A DNA stretch of 64,000 nucleotides from NCBI GenBank assembly GCA_021325215.1, contig JAJPHO010000071.1, positions 1 through 64,000 on the forward strand, read 5' to 3'. The notes beneath the pieces were generated by a model. The model saw only the letters and a list, made by a program, of their open reading frames with translations, ran no database searches and was not told the DNA's origin. Position 1 is the stretch's first letter; each line of letters opens with the position of its first letter. Shown in pieces: positions 34,836 to 43,233 of this stretch. The translations under genes and the position numbers were made by a program. The DNA is from Alphaproteobacteria bacterium. Lineage in GTDB: Bacteria; Pseudomonadota; Alphaproteobacteria; Rhodospirillales; Magnetospirillaceae.

Positions 34836-35870
34836 ATGAGAGTTCACCTTCTGGCGGCCGCGGCCCTGATCGGGCTGCTGGCGACGCCCGCGCTGGCCCA
34901 GTTCGAGGTCAGCATCACCGTCGGCGAGGCCCCGCCGCCTTTGCCGGTCTATGACCAGCCGCCGATTCCCGAACCCGGCTATCTATGGACCCCCGGCTAT
35001 TGGGCCTGGAGCCCGGACGGCTATTACTGGGTGCCCGGCACCTGGGTGCAGCCGCCCTCGGTCGGATTGCTGTGGACCCCGCCCTGGTGGGGCTGGATCG
35101 ACGGCCGCTATGGCTTCCACCCCGGCTATTGGGGCCCGCATGTCGGCTTTTATGGCGGCGTGGCCTATGGCTTCGGCTATTCCGGCGACGGCTATCACGG
35201 CGGCCGCTGGGAAGGCGACCATTTCGCCTATAACCACACGGTCAACAATTTCGGCAGCACCCACATCACCAACGTCTATAACGAGACAGTGGTCCACAAC
35301 ACCGTGGTCAACAATGTCAGCTATAATGGCGGCGCGGGCGGTATAAGGGCCCAGCCCAGCCAGGCCGACCGCATGGCCGAACACGAAAACCACGTCCAGC
35401 CGGTCGCCCTGCAGGCCCAGCATCAGCAGGCGGCCCAAGCCGACCGCAGCCTGTTCGCCAATCAGAACCATGGCAGGCCGCCGATCGCCGCCACGCCGCA
35501 GGCGGCGCATTTCAACGCGCCCGGCGCCGCTGCCGCGCATGGCGCCCAGGCGCCGGCGGCGGCACCTCAGCCGCAAGCCCAGCCTCAGCCGCATCCCGCC
35601 GCTCAGGCTCCCGCTCCCGCGCCGCAAGCGCCGCACCCCGCGCCTCAGGCGGCCCCTCCGGCGCGCCAGCCTCCCCATCCGGCACCCCAGACGCCCGCGC
35701 CCCGGCCCCAGCCGGTGCCCCAGGCCCAGCCGCCCCATCCGGTGGCGCCACCGCCGCAACAGCCGCACCCCCAGCCTCCGCCGCAGCAGCCGCATCCGCA
35801 GCCCCAGCAGCAGCATCCCCAGCCGCAGCACCCGCCGCCGGAGCATAAGGAGGAACCCAGGCGTAGATAG
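34836..35870 (+). CDS. YXWGXW-type secreted protein with Pro/His/Gln-rich tail
   Basis: A 344-residue protein from the ATG at 34836, after AGGAAGAGGAG. A signal peptide ends in TPALA. Residues 30-120 carry aromatic repeats: GYLWTPGYWAWSPDGYYWVPG, TPPWWGWIDGRYGFHPGYWG in part, and a Gly/Tyr-rich stretch. An Asn/His/Val-rich segment (NHTVNNFGSTHITNVYN) follows. The last 120 residues are almost only Pro, Gln, His and Ala, with many PHPQP and PHPAPQ units. YXWGXW proteins are secreted or envelope proteins of unknown role; the histidine-rich tail might bind metal. It follows the DUF1501 gene closely. Confidence 0.8.
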   Translation: MRVHLLAAAALIGLLATPALAQFEVSITVGEAPPPLPVYDQPPIPEPGYLWTPGYWAWSPDGYYWVPGTWVQPPSVGLLWTPPWWGWIDGRYGFHPGYWGPHVGFYGGVAYGFGYSGDGYHGGRWEGDHFAYNHTVNNFGSTHITNVYNETVVHNTVVNNVSYNGGAGGIRAQPSQADRMAEHENHVQPVALQAQHQQAAQADRSLFANQNHGRPPIAATPQAAHFNAPGAAAAHGAQAPAAAPQPQAQPQPHPAAQAPAPAPQAPHPAPQAAPPARQPPHPAPQTPAPRPQPVPQAQPPHPVAPPPQQPHPQPPPQQPHPQPQQQHPQPQHPPPEHKEEPRRR

Positions 35871-35883
35871 CGCTGTCCAGGAT

Positions 35884-35901
35884 ATAGACAACGCTGTCTA
35901 T
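35884..35901. promoter_or_regulatory. Operator-like inverted repeat upstream of the GH1 gene
   Basis: ATAGACA (35884-35890) and TGTCTAT (35895-35901) form a perfect 7-bp inverted repeat with a four-base ACGC centre. It lies 89 bases before the GH1 start and 14 bases after the preceding stop. A dimeric repressor site is plausible; a weak terminator is the alternative. Confidence 0.45.
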
Positions 35902-35927
35902 GACGAGGCGCTCTTCTGTGGCATAGT

Positions 35928-35969
35928 CGGGTTCCGCCCCGGGGAGCCAACCCCGGGGCGTGCAACCCG
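35928..35969. repeat. Long GC-rich hairpin before the GH1 gene
   Basis: CGCCCCGGGG (35935-35944) pairs perfectly with CCCCGGGGCG (35951-35960) around a six-base loop. An outer CGGGTT (35928-35933) pairs with AACCCG (35964-35969). It ends 20 bases before the GH1 ATG, just before the AAGGA ribosome binding site, so it could attenuate transcription or cover the site. No T-run follows. Confidence 0.65.
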
Positions 35970-35989
35970 ATAAGCCCGAAGGAACGCCC

Positions 35990-37440
35990 ATGAAACGCCG
36001 TGAATTTCTGCAGTCAGGCCTCGCCCTGACAGGCGGGCTGCTGACCGCCGCCCCCCGACATGCCCTTGCCGCGTCCACCGCTGAAGCCCCCGCCGAATTC
36101 CCGGCCGGCTTCCTGTGGGGCTCGGCCACCGCCGCCTATCAGGTCGAAGGCGCCGCCCGGGAAGACGGGCGCGGCGAATCGGTCTGGGACCGCTTCTCCC
36201 ACACGCCGGGCAAGACCAAGAATGGCGACACCGGCGACGTGGCCTGCGACACCTATCACCGCTACCGCGAAGACGTGGCGCTGATGAAGAAGATGAACAT
36301 GAAGACATGCCGCTTCTCCATCGCCTGGCCGCGCATCCAGCCGGTCGGCACGGGCGCCGTGAACATGAAGGGCGTCGATTACTACAAGCGCTTCATCGAC
36401 GAGCTGCACCAGGCCGGCATCCGCCCCTTCCCCACCCTCTATCACTGGGACCTGCCGCAACCGCTGGAAGATGCCGGCGGCTGGCCGAACCGCGACACGG
36501 CGGGCCGGTTCGAGGACTATGTCGACCTGGTGATGCAGCATCTGGGCGACCGCGCCGGCCAGTGGGCCATCTTCAACGAGCCCAAGACCTTCACCGGCGT
36601 CGGCTATTGGGCCGGCCGCCACGCGCCGGGCAAGACCGACCCGTTGAACTTCGTCAAGGCGACCCACACCGTCAATCTGGCGCAGGGCATGGCCTTCCGC
36701 GTCATCAAGAGCCATCAGCCGAACGCGCAAGTGGGCGGCGCCTTCGACGTCTCGATGATGATGCCGGCCACCGAGAGCGAGGCCGACCGCGCCGCCGCCG
36801 AGCGCTGGACCAAGTTCCAGAACCTGTGGTTCCTCTACCCGCCCCTCCGCGGCCATTACCCCGAGGGCGTGCTGCAGGCCGACCGCCAGAACGAGCTGCT
36901 GGGCTTCAAGGACGGCGACGAGAAGATCATGCGCGCGCCGCTCGATTTCGTCGGGCTGAACTATTATTCGCGCTTCACCGTGTCCGATGCGCCGGAAGGC
37001 AATGGCGTACCCGGCCTCAACACCAAGGCGCTGTGGGCCGATGGTCCGCATGAGAAGACCGATCTCGGCTGGGACATCTGGCCCGAGGGTTTCTACGAAA
37101 TCCTCAAGGTGATGACCAAAGAAACCGGCGGGCTGCCGATCGAGATCACCGAAAGCGGCTGCGCCTACAATACCGGTCCCGACGACCAGGGCCGCGTCCA
37201 TGACAAAAAGCGCATCGCCTATCTCGACGCCATCTGCGCCAGCTGTCGCGCGCCATCAAGGACGGCGTGCCGGTGCGCGCCTATCACTGCTGGAGCCTGA
37301 TGGACAATTACGAATGGGCCGAAGGCTATTCCGCGCGCTTCGGCCTGATCTATGTCGATTTCGAGCATGACCGGAAACGCACCATCAAGGATTCCGGCTA
37401 CTGGTACTCGAAAGTCGCCAAAGATAACCGGATCGCTTGA
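35990..37440 (+). pseudogene. GH1 beta-glucosidase with a one-base frameshift
   Basis: A Tat-exported GH1 glycosidase: KRREFLQSGLALTGG is a twin-arginine signal. The barrel is clear from FPAGFLWGSATAAYQVEGA onward. The acid/base glutamate is in IFNEPKT and the nucleophile in IEITESG. The frame is intact to about 37227 (RIAYLDA). There GACGCCATCTGC lacks one C; with one more C it reads D-A-H-L-R-Q-L and continues in frame through YHCWSLMDNYEW and FGLIYVDFEH to the stop at 37440, giving 484 residues. Without it the protein ends early at 37300 with an alien tail. It may be a sequencing error or a real inactivation. Two hairpins precede it. Confidence 0.85.
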
Positions 37441-37478
37441 CCCGGACGGATCGGTAAGGCTTTCTTCGGCATCTGACC

Positions 37479-38594
37479 ATGCCGAAGATCGTCTATTTCA
37501 TCACCGAAGACTGGGCGTTCCTGTCGCACCGCCTTCCACTGGCCCGCGCCGCGCGCGACGCCGGGTGGGAGGTGGTGATCGCCACCCATGTCACCACCAA
37601 GGCCGAGGTAATCGAGAACGAGGGCTTTCTCCTCGAACCGCTCCCGCTCGACCGCGGCGGCGTCCATCCCTGGCGTGAGTTGAAGGCGCTCGCCGCCCTC
37701 ACCGGCGTGCTGATCCGCCACCGCCCCGACATCCTGCACTGCGTCGCGGTCAAACCGGTCATCTACGGCAATCTGATCGCCTGGCTGACCCGCCAGAAGG
37801 CCACCGTCAGCGCCCTCGCCGGCATGGGCTATGCCTATACCGGCGGCTCGGCCAAGGTAAGGCTGCTGCGCTTCGCGCTGTCTTCGCTGCTGCGCTGGCT
37901 GCTGCGCCGGCCGAACACGCATACGATCGTGCAGAATGACGATGATCGCGCCCTGATGCTGGCTTTGGGCGCGGCGACCCCCGAGACGATCACCCTGATC
38001 CCCGGCTCCGGCGTCGATCTGCAGGCTCTGCCGGCTCTGCCGCCGCCCGACAACACGCCGCCGATCTTCGCCCTGGTCGCCCGCATCCTGGCCGATAAGG
38101 GGGTACGCGAGGCCGTCGAGGCGATGAAGCAGGTCGACGGCACGCTCTGGCTGGTCGGCTCGCCCGATCCGCATAACCCCAGTTCGATCGACGAAGCCGA
38201 AATCCGCGGCTGGGAGAAGGATGGCAAGGTCGAGTGGCTGGGCCACCGCACCGATATCGTCGAGATCTGGCGCCAGGCCGACGTCGCCGTGCTGCCCTCC
38301 TATCGCGAAGGCACGCCCAAGGCCCTGCTGGAAGCGGCCGCCTGCGCCCGGCCGATCATCACGACCGACGTCACCGGCTGCCGCCAGGTGATCGAGAACG
38401 GTACCGAGGGCTTCATCGTGCCGGCCCGTGAATCCCTCGGCCTGGCCGAGGCGATGCAGCGCCTGGCGGTCGAACCGGCTCTGCGCCACAAGATGGGCGC
38501 CGCCGCCCGCCGCCGCGCCGAAGCGCGGTTCGGCCAGGAGCGCGTCGTCGAGATGCATTTCGAGATCTATCGCAGCCTGATGGGAACCCCCTGA
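37479..38594 (+). CDS. GT4-family glycosyltransferase
   Basis: A 371-residue GT-B glycosyltransferase of group 1. The N-terminal domain starts KIVYFITEDWAFLSHRLPLA, where HRLPLA is typical of nucleotide-sugar transferases of the WcaA/PglA-like group. The C-terminal domain has FALVARILADKGV and the family EX7E element in YREGTPKALLEAAACARPI. It is followed after one base by asnB and, convergently, by the Wzm/Wzt exporter, so it probably adds a sugar to a surface polysaccharide. The donor and acceptor cannot be told from sequence. Confidence 0.88.
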   Translation: MPKIVYFITEDWAFLSHRLPLARAARDAGWEVVIATHVTTKAEVIENEGFLLEPLPLDRGGVHPWRELKALAALTGVLIRHRPDILHCVAVKPVIYGNLIAWLTRQKATVSALAGMGYAYTGGSAKVRLLRFALSSLLRWLLRRPNTHTIVQNDDDRALMLALGAATPETITLIPGSGVDLQALPALPPPDNTPPIFALVARILADKGVREAVEAMKQVDGTLWLVGSPDPHNPSSIDEAEIRGWEKDGKVEWLGHRTDIVEIWRQADVAVLPSYREGTPKALLEAAACARPIITTDVTGCRQVIENGTEGFIVPARESLGLAEAMQRLAVEPALRHKMGAAARRRAEARFGQERVVEMHFEIYRSLMGTP

Positions 38595-38595
38595 G

Positions 38596-40512
38596 ATGTG
38601 TGGAATCGCCGGTTTCTTCGATCGCCGCGCCAGCCTCGGCACCGCCGAGGCGCAGCAGACCGCTTTCCGCATGACCGATTCCCTGGCCCATCGCGGCCCC
38701 GACGACCGCGGCGTGTGGACCGACAGTGAAACCGGCATCGCTCTCGGTCATCGGCGCCTGTCGATCATCGATCTCTCGCCGGCCGGCCATCAGCCGATGG
38801 TCGCCAGCGCCGGGCGCTATGTGCTGACCTATAATGGCGAGATCTTCAATTGGCAGGATCTGCGCGCCGAACTGCCGCCGCCGCCGGATGGCTATAAGGG
38901 TCATTCCGATACCGAAATATTTCTGCGCGGCTGTGAGGTGTGGGGCCTGGAAGAGACGGTCCGCCGGCTGATCGGCTTTTTCGCCATCGGTCTGTGGGAC
39001 CGCCAGACCCGCACCCTCACCCTGGTGCGCGACCGGCTGGGCATCAAACCCCTTTATTGGGGCCGCTTCGGCGAGACCGTCCTGTTCGGCTCGGAATTGT
39101 CGGCTTTGCGCGCCCATCCGGCCTGCGAAGCCGAGATCGACCGCGACGCGCTGGCCGCCTATTTGCGCACCGCCTACGTTCCGGCACCGAAATCGATCTA
39201 TCGCGGCATCTCGAAGCTGGAGCCCGGCACGATGCTGACGATCGGCATGGAGGGTGACCCGCGCCATCAGCGTTATTGGGATGTGCGCGACGCCATGCGC
39301 GCCGGCACCGCCGACCGCGCCAAGCCGCTGCCCGGCGACGCGATCGAGCGCTGGGAAGGTCTGCTGGCCGATGCGGTGCAGCGGCGCATGGTGGCCGACG
39401 TGCCGGTCGGGGCGTTCCTGTCGGGCGGCGTCGATTCCAGTGCCGTGGTGGCGCTGATGCAGGCCAATTCGGCGCGCAAGGTGAAGACCTATTCGATCGG
39501 CTTCCGCGAGGCCGGCTATGACGAAGCGCCCTTCGCCCGCGCCGTCGCCGAACATCTCGGCACCGACCACACCGAATTCTATGTCGGACCGCAGGAAGCC
39601 CTGTCGGTGGTGCCGCGCCTGTCGGCCATCTATGACGAGCCCTTCGCCGACAGCTCGCAGATCCCCACCGCGCTGATCTGCCAGCTGACCCGCAACGACG
39701 CGACGGTCGCCCTGTCCGGCGATGGCGGCGACGAATTGTTCGGCGGTTATAACCGCTATCGCCTGGCCGAGCGTCATTGGCCGCGCCTCAAGACCCTCCC
39801 CCATCCGCTGCGCGCCACCCTGGCCGCCGGCCTGACCCTGCCCTCGCCGACCGCCTGGGACAGGCTGCTGGGGCCGTTCCTGCCCAAGGGTCTGGGCCAG
39901 CCCGGCGACAAGCTCTACAAGCTGGCTTCGGTGGCCGGCTCCGCCGATCTCGACGCGCTTTACCGCCGGCTGATCTCGCTGTGGCCCGATCCGGCCAAAC
40001 TGATGATAAGCGGCACCGAGCCCGAACGCCTGCCCTCGGGCTTTCCCGACAGCCTGGGCGCCATGGAGCGCATGCAGGGCTACGACATGCTGACCTATAT
40101 GACCGACGACGTGCTGACCAAGGTCGACCGCGCCAGCATGGCGGCGGCGCTGGAGGTGCGCGTGCCCTTGCTGGATCATCGTCTGGTCGAACAGAGCTGG
40201 CACCTGCCGGCCAATGCCAAGCTGCGCGGCAAGAGCTCGAAATGGCTGCTGCGCCAGATTCTCTACCGCCATGTGCCGCAATCGCTGATCGAACGCCCCA
40301 AGATGGGCTTCGGCGTGCCGATCGACCATTGGCTGCGCGGCCCGCTCAAGGATTGGGCCGCCGACCTGCTCGACCCGGCCAAAATCCGCGCCCAGGGCTA
40401 TTTGCGGGAAGAGCCGATCACGCGCGCTTGGCAGGAGCACCTGTCAGGGCGGCGTAATCACCAATATGCGCTGTGGACGGTGCTGATGTTCCAGGCGTGG
40501 CTGCCCCGGTAA
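38596..40512 (+). CDS. asnB: Asparagine synthetase, glutamine-hydrolysing
   Basis: A 638-residue AsnB. The start MCGIAGFFD supplies the N-terminal cysteine nucleophile (C2) of the glutaminase domain; LAHRGPDDRGVW and LGHRRLSIIDLS follow. The synthetase domain has the PP-loop FLSGGVDSSAVVAL (about 274-287) and ALSGDGGDELFGGYNRY. It converts aspartate, glutamine and ATP to asparagine. Close relatives in polysaccharide clusters (WbpS-like) amidate sugar acids, and this gene overlaps no amino acid operon but abuts a glycosyltransferase, so a sugar-modifying role is possible. Confidence 0.9.
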   Translation: MCGIAGFFDRRASLGTAEAQQTAFRMTDSLAHRGPDDRGVWTDSETGIALGHRRLSIIDLSPAGHQPMVASAGRYVLTYNGEIFNWQDLRAELPPPPDGYKGHSDTEIFLRGCEVWGLEETVRRLIGFFAIGLWDRQTRTLTLVRDRLGIKPLYWGRFGETVLFGSELSALRAHPACEAEIDRDALAAYLRTAYVPAPKSIYRGISKLEPGTMLTIGMEGDPRHQRYWDVRDAMRAGTADRAKPLPGDAIERWEGLLADAVQRRMVADVPVGAFLSGGVDSSAVVALMQANSARKVKTYSIGFREAGYDEAPFARAVAEHLGTDHTEFYVGPQEALSVVPRLSAIYDEPFADSSQIPTALICQLTRNDATVALSGDGGDELFGGYNRYRLAERHWPRLKTLPHPLRATLAAGLTLPSPTAWDRLLGPFLPKGLGQPGDKLYKLASVAGSADLDALYRRLISLWPDPAKLMISGTEPERLPSGFPDSLGAMERMQGYDMLTYMTDDVLTKVDRASMAAALEVRVPLLDHRLVEQSWHLPANAKLRGKSSKWLLRQILYRHVPQSLIERPKMGFGVPIDHWLRGPLKDWAADLLDPAKIRAQGYLREEPITRAWQEHLSGRRNHQYALWTVLMFQAWLPR

Positions 40513-40515
40513 TCC

Positions 40516-40532
40516 TTGCGTCATATACGCAA
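40516..40532. repeat. Short inverted repeat between convergent asnB and wzt
   Basis: TTGCGT (40516-40521) and ACGCAA (40527-40532) form a perfect 6-bp inverted repeat with a five-base centre in the 34-base gap between the two stops. No T-run; a weak bidirectional terminator is possible. Confidence 0.35.
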
Positions 40533-40546
40533 TAGCCGCCGATGGA

Positions 40547-41779
40547 TTAGCCGCTGGTCACCAGGCGAACGGTCGCCGCCTGGGCGTCCTCGTCGGTTTC
40601 CCAGATCATCGGCAGGGCCGGAACCGCCTGGTCCTGGCCGTGCTCGTCCTTCACCAGCATCTCGCGTTCGACCACGGTGAAGGGCAGCTCGGTGGTGATC
40701 ATGGCGTCGCCCTCGGCGATCTGCACCACCAGCTCGTAGGCACCCACTGCCGGCAAGGCCACCGGCAGCTGACAGCGGAACAGGTTGCGGCCGGCACCGA
40801 CCGGAACGGAGGTCCAGCGGCCATGCTCGGCTTCGCCGGCGGCGATCACCTTGCCCCAATTGTCGCGGATCATCGTCGCCATCTTGAGGTGGCCCGGACG
40901 CTGCGCCATCAGGGTGATGCGGCAATCGAGCAGATCGCCCATCGCCAGATTCTCGGCCATCAGCTGGGTGCCGGCGATGTCGATGCTCTGCAGCATCACC
41001 GATTCCGAGGTGGCGCGCTGGCTCTTGCTGCGCTGGCGCAGTTCGAGGCGGTATTGCGCGATCACTTCGCCCGGCTTGCCGTCCATGGTCAGGCGGCCAT
41101 GATCGAGCAGCAGGCAGCGGGTGCACAGGCGCCCGATGGTTTCCAGATTATGCGCGACGATGACGAAGGTGCGGCCCGAGGCGATCAGTTCCTCGATGCG
41201 GTGCCAGGTCTTCAGCTGGAAGGCGTGGTCGCCCACCGCCCAGATCTCGTCGAGGAAGATCACCTCGGCGTCGAGATGGATCGCCACCGACAGCGCCAGG
41301 CGCAGCTTCATGCCCGAGGAATAATGGCGGACGGCCAGGTCCATGAAGCCGTCCATCTCGGCGAAGGCGACGATATCCTCGTACTTTTCATGAATCTCGG
41401 CCCGGGTCATGCCCAGGATCGCGCCGCCGAGATAAACGTTTTCCTGACCGGTCAAATCTTCGTGAAAACCGGTGCCGACTTCCAGCAGCATGCCGACCCG
41501 CCCATGCACCGAGGCGCTGCCCATGGTCGGGTTGGTGATGCGCGTGAGAATCTTCAGCAACGTGCTCTTGCCGGCGCCGTTATGGCCCAATATGCCGACG
41601 ACCTCGCCCTTCCGGATGTCGAAGCTGACATCGTCCAGCGCCCAGAAATGGGTCGCCTTGGCGTCCTTGCCCCTGCCGAATCGACGAGCGACCCTGGCGG
41701 CGAGCTCCGACATCCCGCCGACGTCGCGGAGCCGGTATTGCTTGCCCAGGCCTTTCGCTCTTATTGCGAATTCGCTCAA
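40547..41779 (-). CDS. wzt: Polysaccharide ABC exporter ATPase with carbohydrate-binding C-domain
   Basis: A 410-residue Wzt. Walker A is GHNGAGKST, signature YSSGMKLRLAL, Walker B VIFLDEIWAVGD and switch histidine IVAHNLE. Residues above about 250 form an extra domain of beta strands (SVMLQSIDIAGTQLM, GRWTSVPVGAGRNLFRCQL) like the Wzt C-domain that recognises the end of a finished polysaccharide chain. It is downstream of wzm by 19 bases and works with it. Its presence means that the polymer of this region uses the ABC route, separate from the Wzx/Wzy cluster at 50719-64000. Confidence 0.92.
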   Translation of the reverse strand: MSEFAIRAKGLGKQYRLRDVGGMSELAARVARRFGRGKDAKATHFWALDDVSFDIRKGEVVGILGHNGAGKSTLLKILTRITNPTMGSASVHGRVGMLLEVGTGFHEDLTGQENVYLGGAILGMTRAEIHEKYEDIVAFAEMDGFMDLAVRHYSSGMKLRLALSVAIHLDAEVIFLDEIWAVGDHAFQLKTWHRIEELIASGRTFVIVAHNLETIGRLCTRCLLLDHGRLTMDGKPGEVIAQYRLELRQRSKSQRATSESVMLQSIDIAGTQLMAENLAMGDLLDCRITLMAQRPGHLKMATMIRDNWGKVIAAGEAEHGRWTSVPVGAGRNLFRCQLPVALPAVGAYELVVQIAEGDAMITTELPFTVVEREMLVKDEHGQDQAVPALPMIWETDEDAQAATVRLVTSG

Positions 41780-41798
41780 AGTTCCCTCCCCAAGGAAC

Positions 41799-42629
41799 TC
41801 ATAAAGTGTCCACCAGCGTACCCTGAACTTTCTGGAAGAACAGGACGCCGACGACGAACATGGTTATCGAAACTCCGGCCGACATCGCCAGGATCACCGT
41901 GGCCGGCGGATCGCCGACACCCAGGATCATCCAGCGGAAGGCCTCGGTCAGCCCGACCATCGGATTGACCGAATAGAGAAGCCGCCACTTCTCCGGAATA
42001 TAAGAGATCGGATACATCACCGGCGTGCAGAACATCCACACCTGAATCATCAGGGGCACCGCATGCCTGATGTCGCGGTAGCGCGCATCGACGGCGGCGA
42101 GGATCGAACCGCACCCCATCGAGAACATCAGCGTGAAGAGCAGGACGAACGGCACCAGCAGGGTGGTGGCCTTGGGCGTGATGCCGTAGACCGCCATCAG
42201 CACGACCATCAGGACCGAGGTGATGAAGAAATCGAACAAGGTGCCGATCACGAACGAGGCCGGCGCGATGATGCGCGGAAAATAGACCTTGCCCAGCATC
42301 GGACCGAAATAGATCAGGCTGGTCGACCCCAGGCTCAGCGAGCGGCTGAACAGCTGCCACAGCAGCAGGCCGCCATAAGCGAACACCGGATAGGGCAAGG
42401 GGCCGATATAGCGCGCGAAGATGCCGCCGAAGAACACCGTGAAGACAAGCATCATGGCCAGCGGCTGCAGCACGTACCAGGCTGCGCCGATCAGAGTGTT
42501 CTTATACCGGACGATGATATCCCGCCAGATGAACAGGCCGATCAGCCGGCGGAAGAACCAAATCTCCCTGACGAACTCACGAGACAGCAACGAAGTCGGT
42601 TTGACCTCGTAGCCGGTACTGACCGTCAT
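41799..42629 (-). CDS. wzm: Polysaccharide ABC-2 exporter permease
   Basis: A 276-residue membrane protein from the ATG at 42629 (MTVSTGYEVKP); the open frame continues upstream but has no family match. It has about six helices and the ABC-2 permease stretch LIGLFIWRDIIVRYKNTLIG in the first part. Other conserved parts are GPMLGKVYFPRIIAPAS and FCTPVMYPISYIPEKW, the latter typical of Wzm/KpsM/TagG. It moves undecaprenyl-linked polysaccharide across the inner membrane with Wzt. Confidence 0.9.
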   Translation of the reverse strand: MTVSTGYEVKPTSLLSREFVREIWFFRRLIGLFIWRDIIVRYKNTLIGAAWYVLQPLAMMLVFTVFFGGIFARYIGPLPYPVFAYGGLLLWQLFSRSLSLGSTSLIYFGPMLGKVYFPRIIAPASFVIGTLFDFFITSVLMVVLMAVYGITPKATTLLVPFVLLFTLMFSMGCGSILAAVDARYRDIRHAVPLMIQVWMFCTPVMYPISYIPEKWRLLYSVNPMVGLTEAFRWMILGVGDPPATVILAMSAGVSITMFVVGVLFFQKVQGTLVDTL

Positions 42630-42753
42630 GAAAACACATCCCTGCTGCGCATGATGCGATCTTATAACACGGGGAGACAGGCGGAAAAAAAGGAAAACGG
42701 CGCTGCAATGCCGCAGAGCGCAAGGAAATAACTGATATCTCAGGAAGGAATTC

Positions 42754-42785
42754 GGCGGACGGCCCGAAGGGGAGAGCCGCCCGCC
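42754..42785. repeat. GC-rich hairpin upstream of wzm
   Basis: GGCGGACGGC (42754-42763) and GCCGCCCGCC (42776-42785) pair with one mismatch around a 12-base loop. There is no T-run on either side. It may be a leader structure or a remnant terminator. Confidence 0.4.
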
Positions 42786-42894
42786 TGCAAGTTGAGGTGT
42801 CTTCTCAAGAGTATCGTTTTTTCTCAACGACGAGTGATGCTCGTCACAGTCACCATGACCGTGTTTCTACAAGAACGCAATCATTTTATGTCTA

Positions 42895-42914
42895 TTGTCA
42901 CCTGGTTGTGACAA
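42895..42914. promoter_or_regulatory. Operator-like inverted repeat TTGTCAC-N6-GTGACAA
   Basis: TTGTCAC (42895-42901) and GTGACAA (42908-42914) form a perfect 7-bp inverted repeat with a CTGGTT centre inside the AT-rich part of the intergenic region, 266 bases before wzm and 320 before glyQ. The layout resembles a site for a dimeric helix-turn-helix regulator. Regulator unknown. Confidence 0.5.
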
Positions 42915-43233
42915 AAGACGTTAATTCGAAACAAATTGTCTTTAATTGCGGTGGGGCAGCCTCCCTCCGGTCCATTCCAGACGTCGGCTTCGCCGCCGCC
43001 CGGAACCTTGGGACCTTCGCCCCCACACCCCACCTTGGCTTTGCCGAGAATCATTCAAGTTTGCATGCGCAGCATGCGGGGTCGCGCGCTTCGCTCCTCC
43101 AGCGCGGCCAATCCCGCGATTATTGTGTCCCCCGATAACGTTTTCCCCACCCCTCATGCTGCACTGCGCTTGACCCGCCCCGGCAGCGGCCAGTAAGTTG
43201 TCGCGCTCTTTCACAAAACCCCCAAAATCCGCC

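Larger units (their letters stand above)
42630..43233. other. 604-base intergenic region between wzm and glyQ
   Basis: No convincing gene. The part nearest wzm holds a possible -10 TATAAG on the minus strand. It then has a GC hairpin (42754-42785), an AT-rich stretch (about 42800-42945) with an operator-like palindrome at 42895, and a GC-rich segment to glyQ with GCATGC GCA GCATGC near 43061. A 113-codon plus-strand open frame at 42797 has no family features and crosses the palindrome. Promoters of wzm and glyQ should lie here. Confidence 0.6.

Noticed and set aside
35700-35870. CRISPR-like or tandem DNA repeat in the Pro/His/Gln-rich tail
   Set aside because: The repeats follow codons for PHPQP-type units and are irregular, with no spacers.
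36014-37201. 395-codon minus-strand frame opposite the GH1 gene
   Set aside because: It is antisense to clear GH1 motifs; no independent evidence.
37228-37300. GH1 tail CASCRAPSRTACRCAP as a genuine cysteine-rich C-terminus
   Set aside because: The other frame restores standard GH1 sequence, so this tail is a frameshift product.
42797-43138. 113-codon plus-strand frame in the wzm-glyQ gap
   Set aside because: There is no ribosome binding site, no family pattern and it crosses the operator-like palindrome.
43200-43233. Leader or riboswitch for glyQ
   Set aside because: No T-box or glycine-riboswitch features could be recognised by reading, and a Gram-negative origin makes a T-box unlikely.
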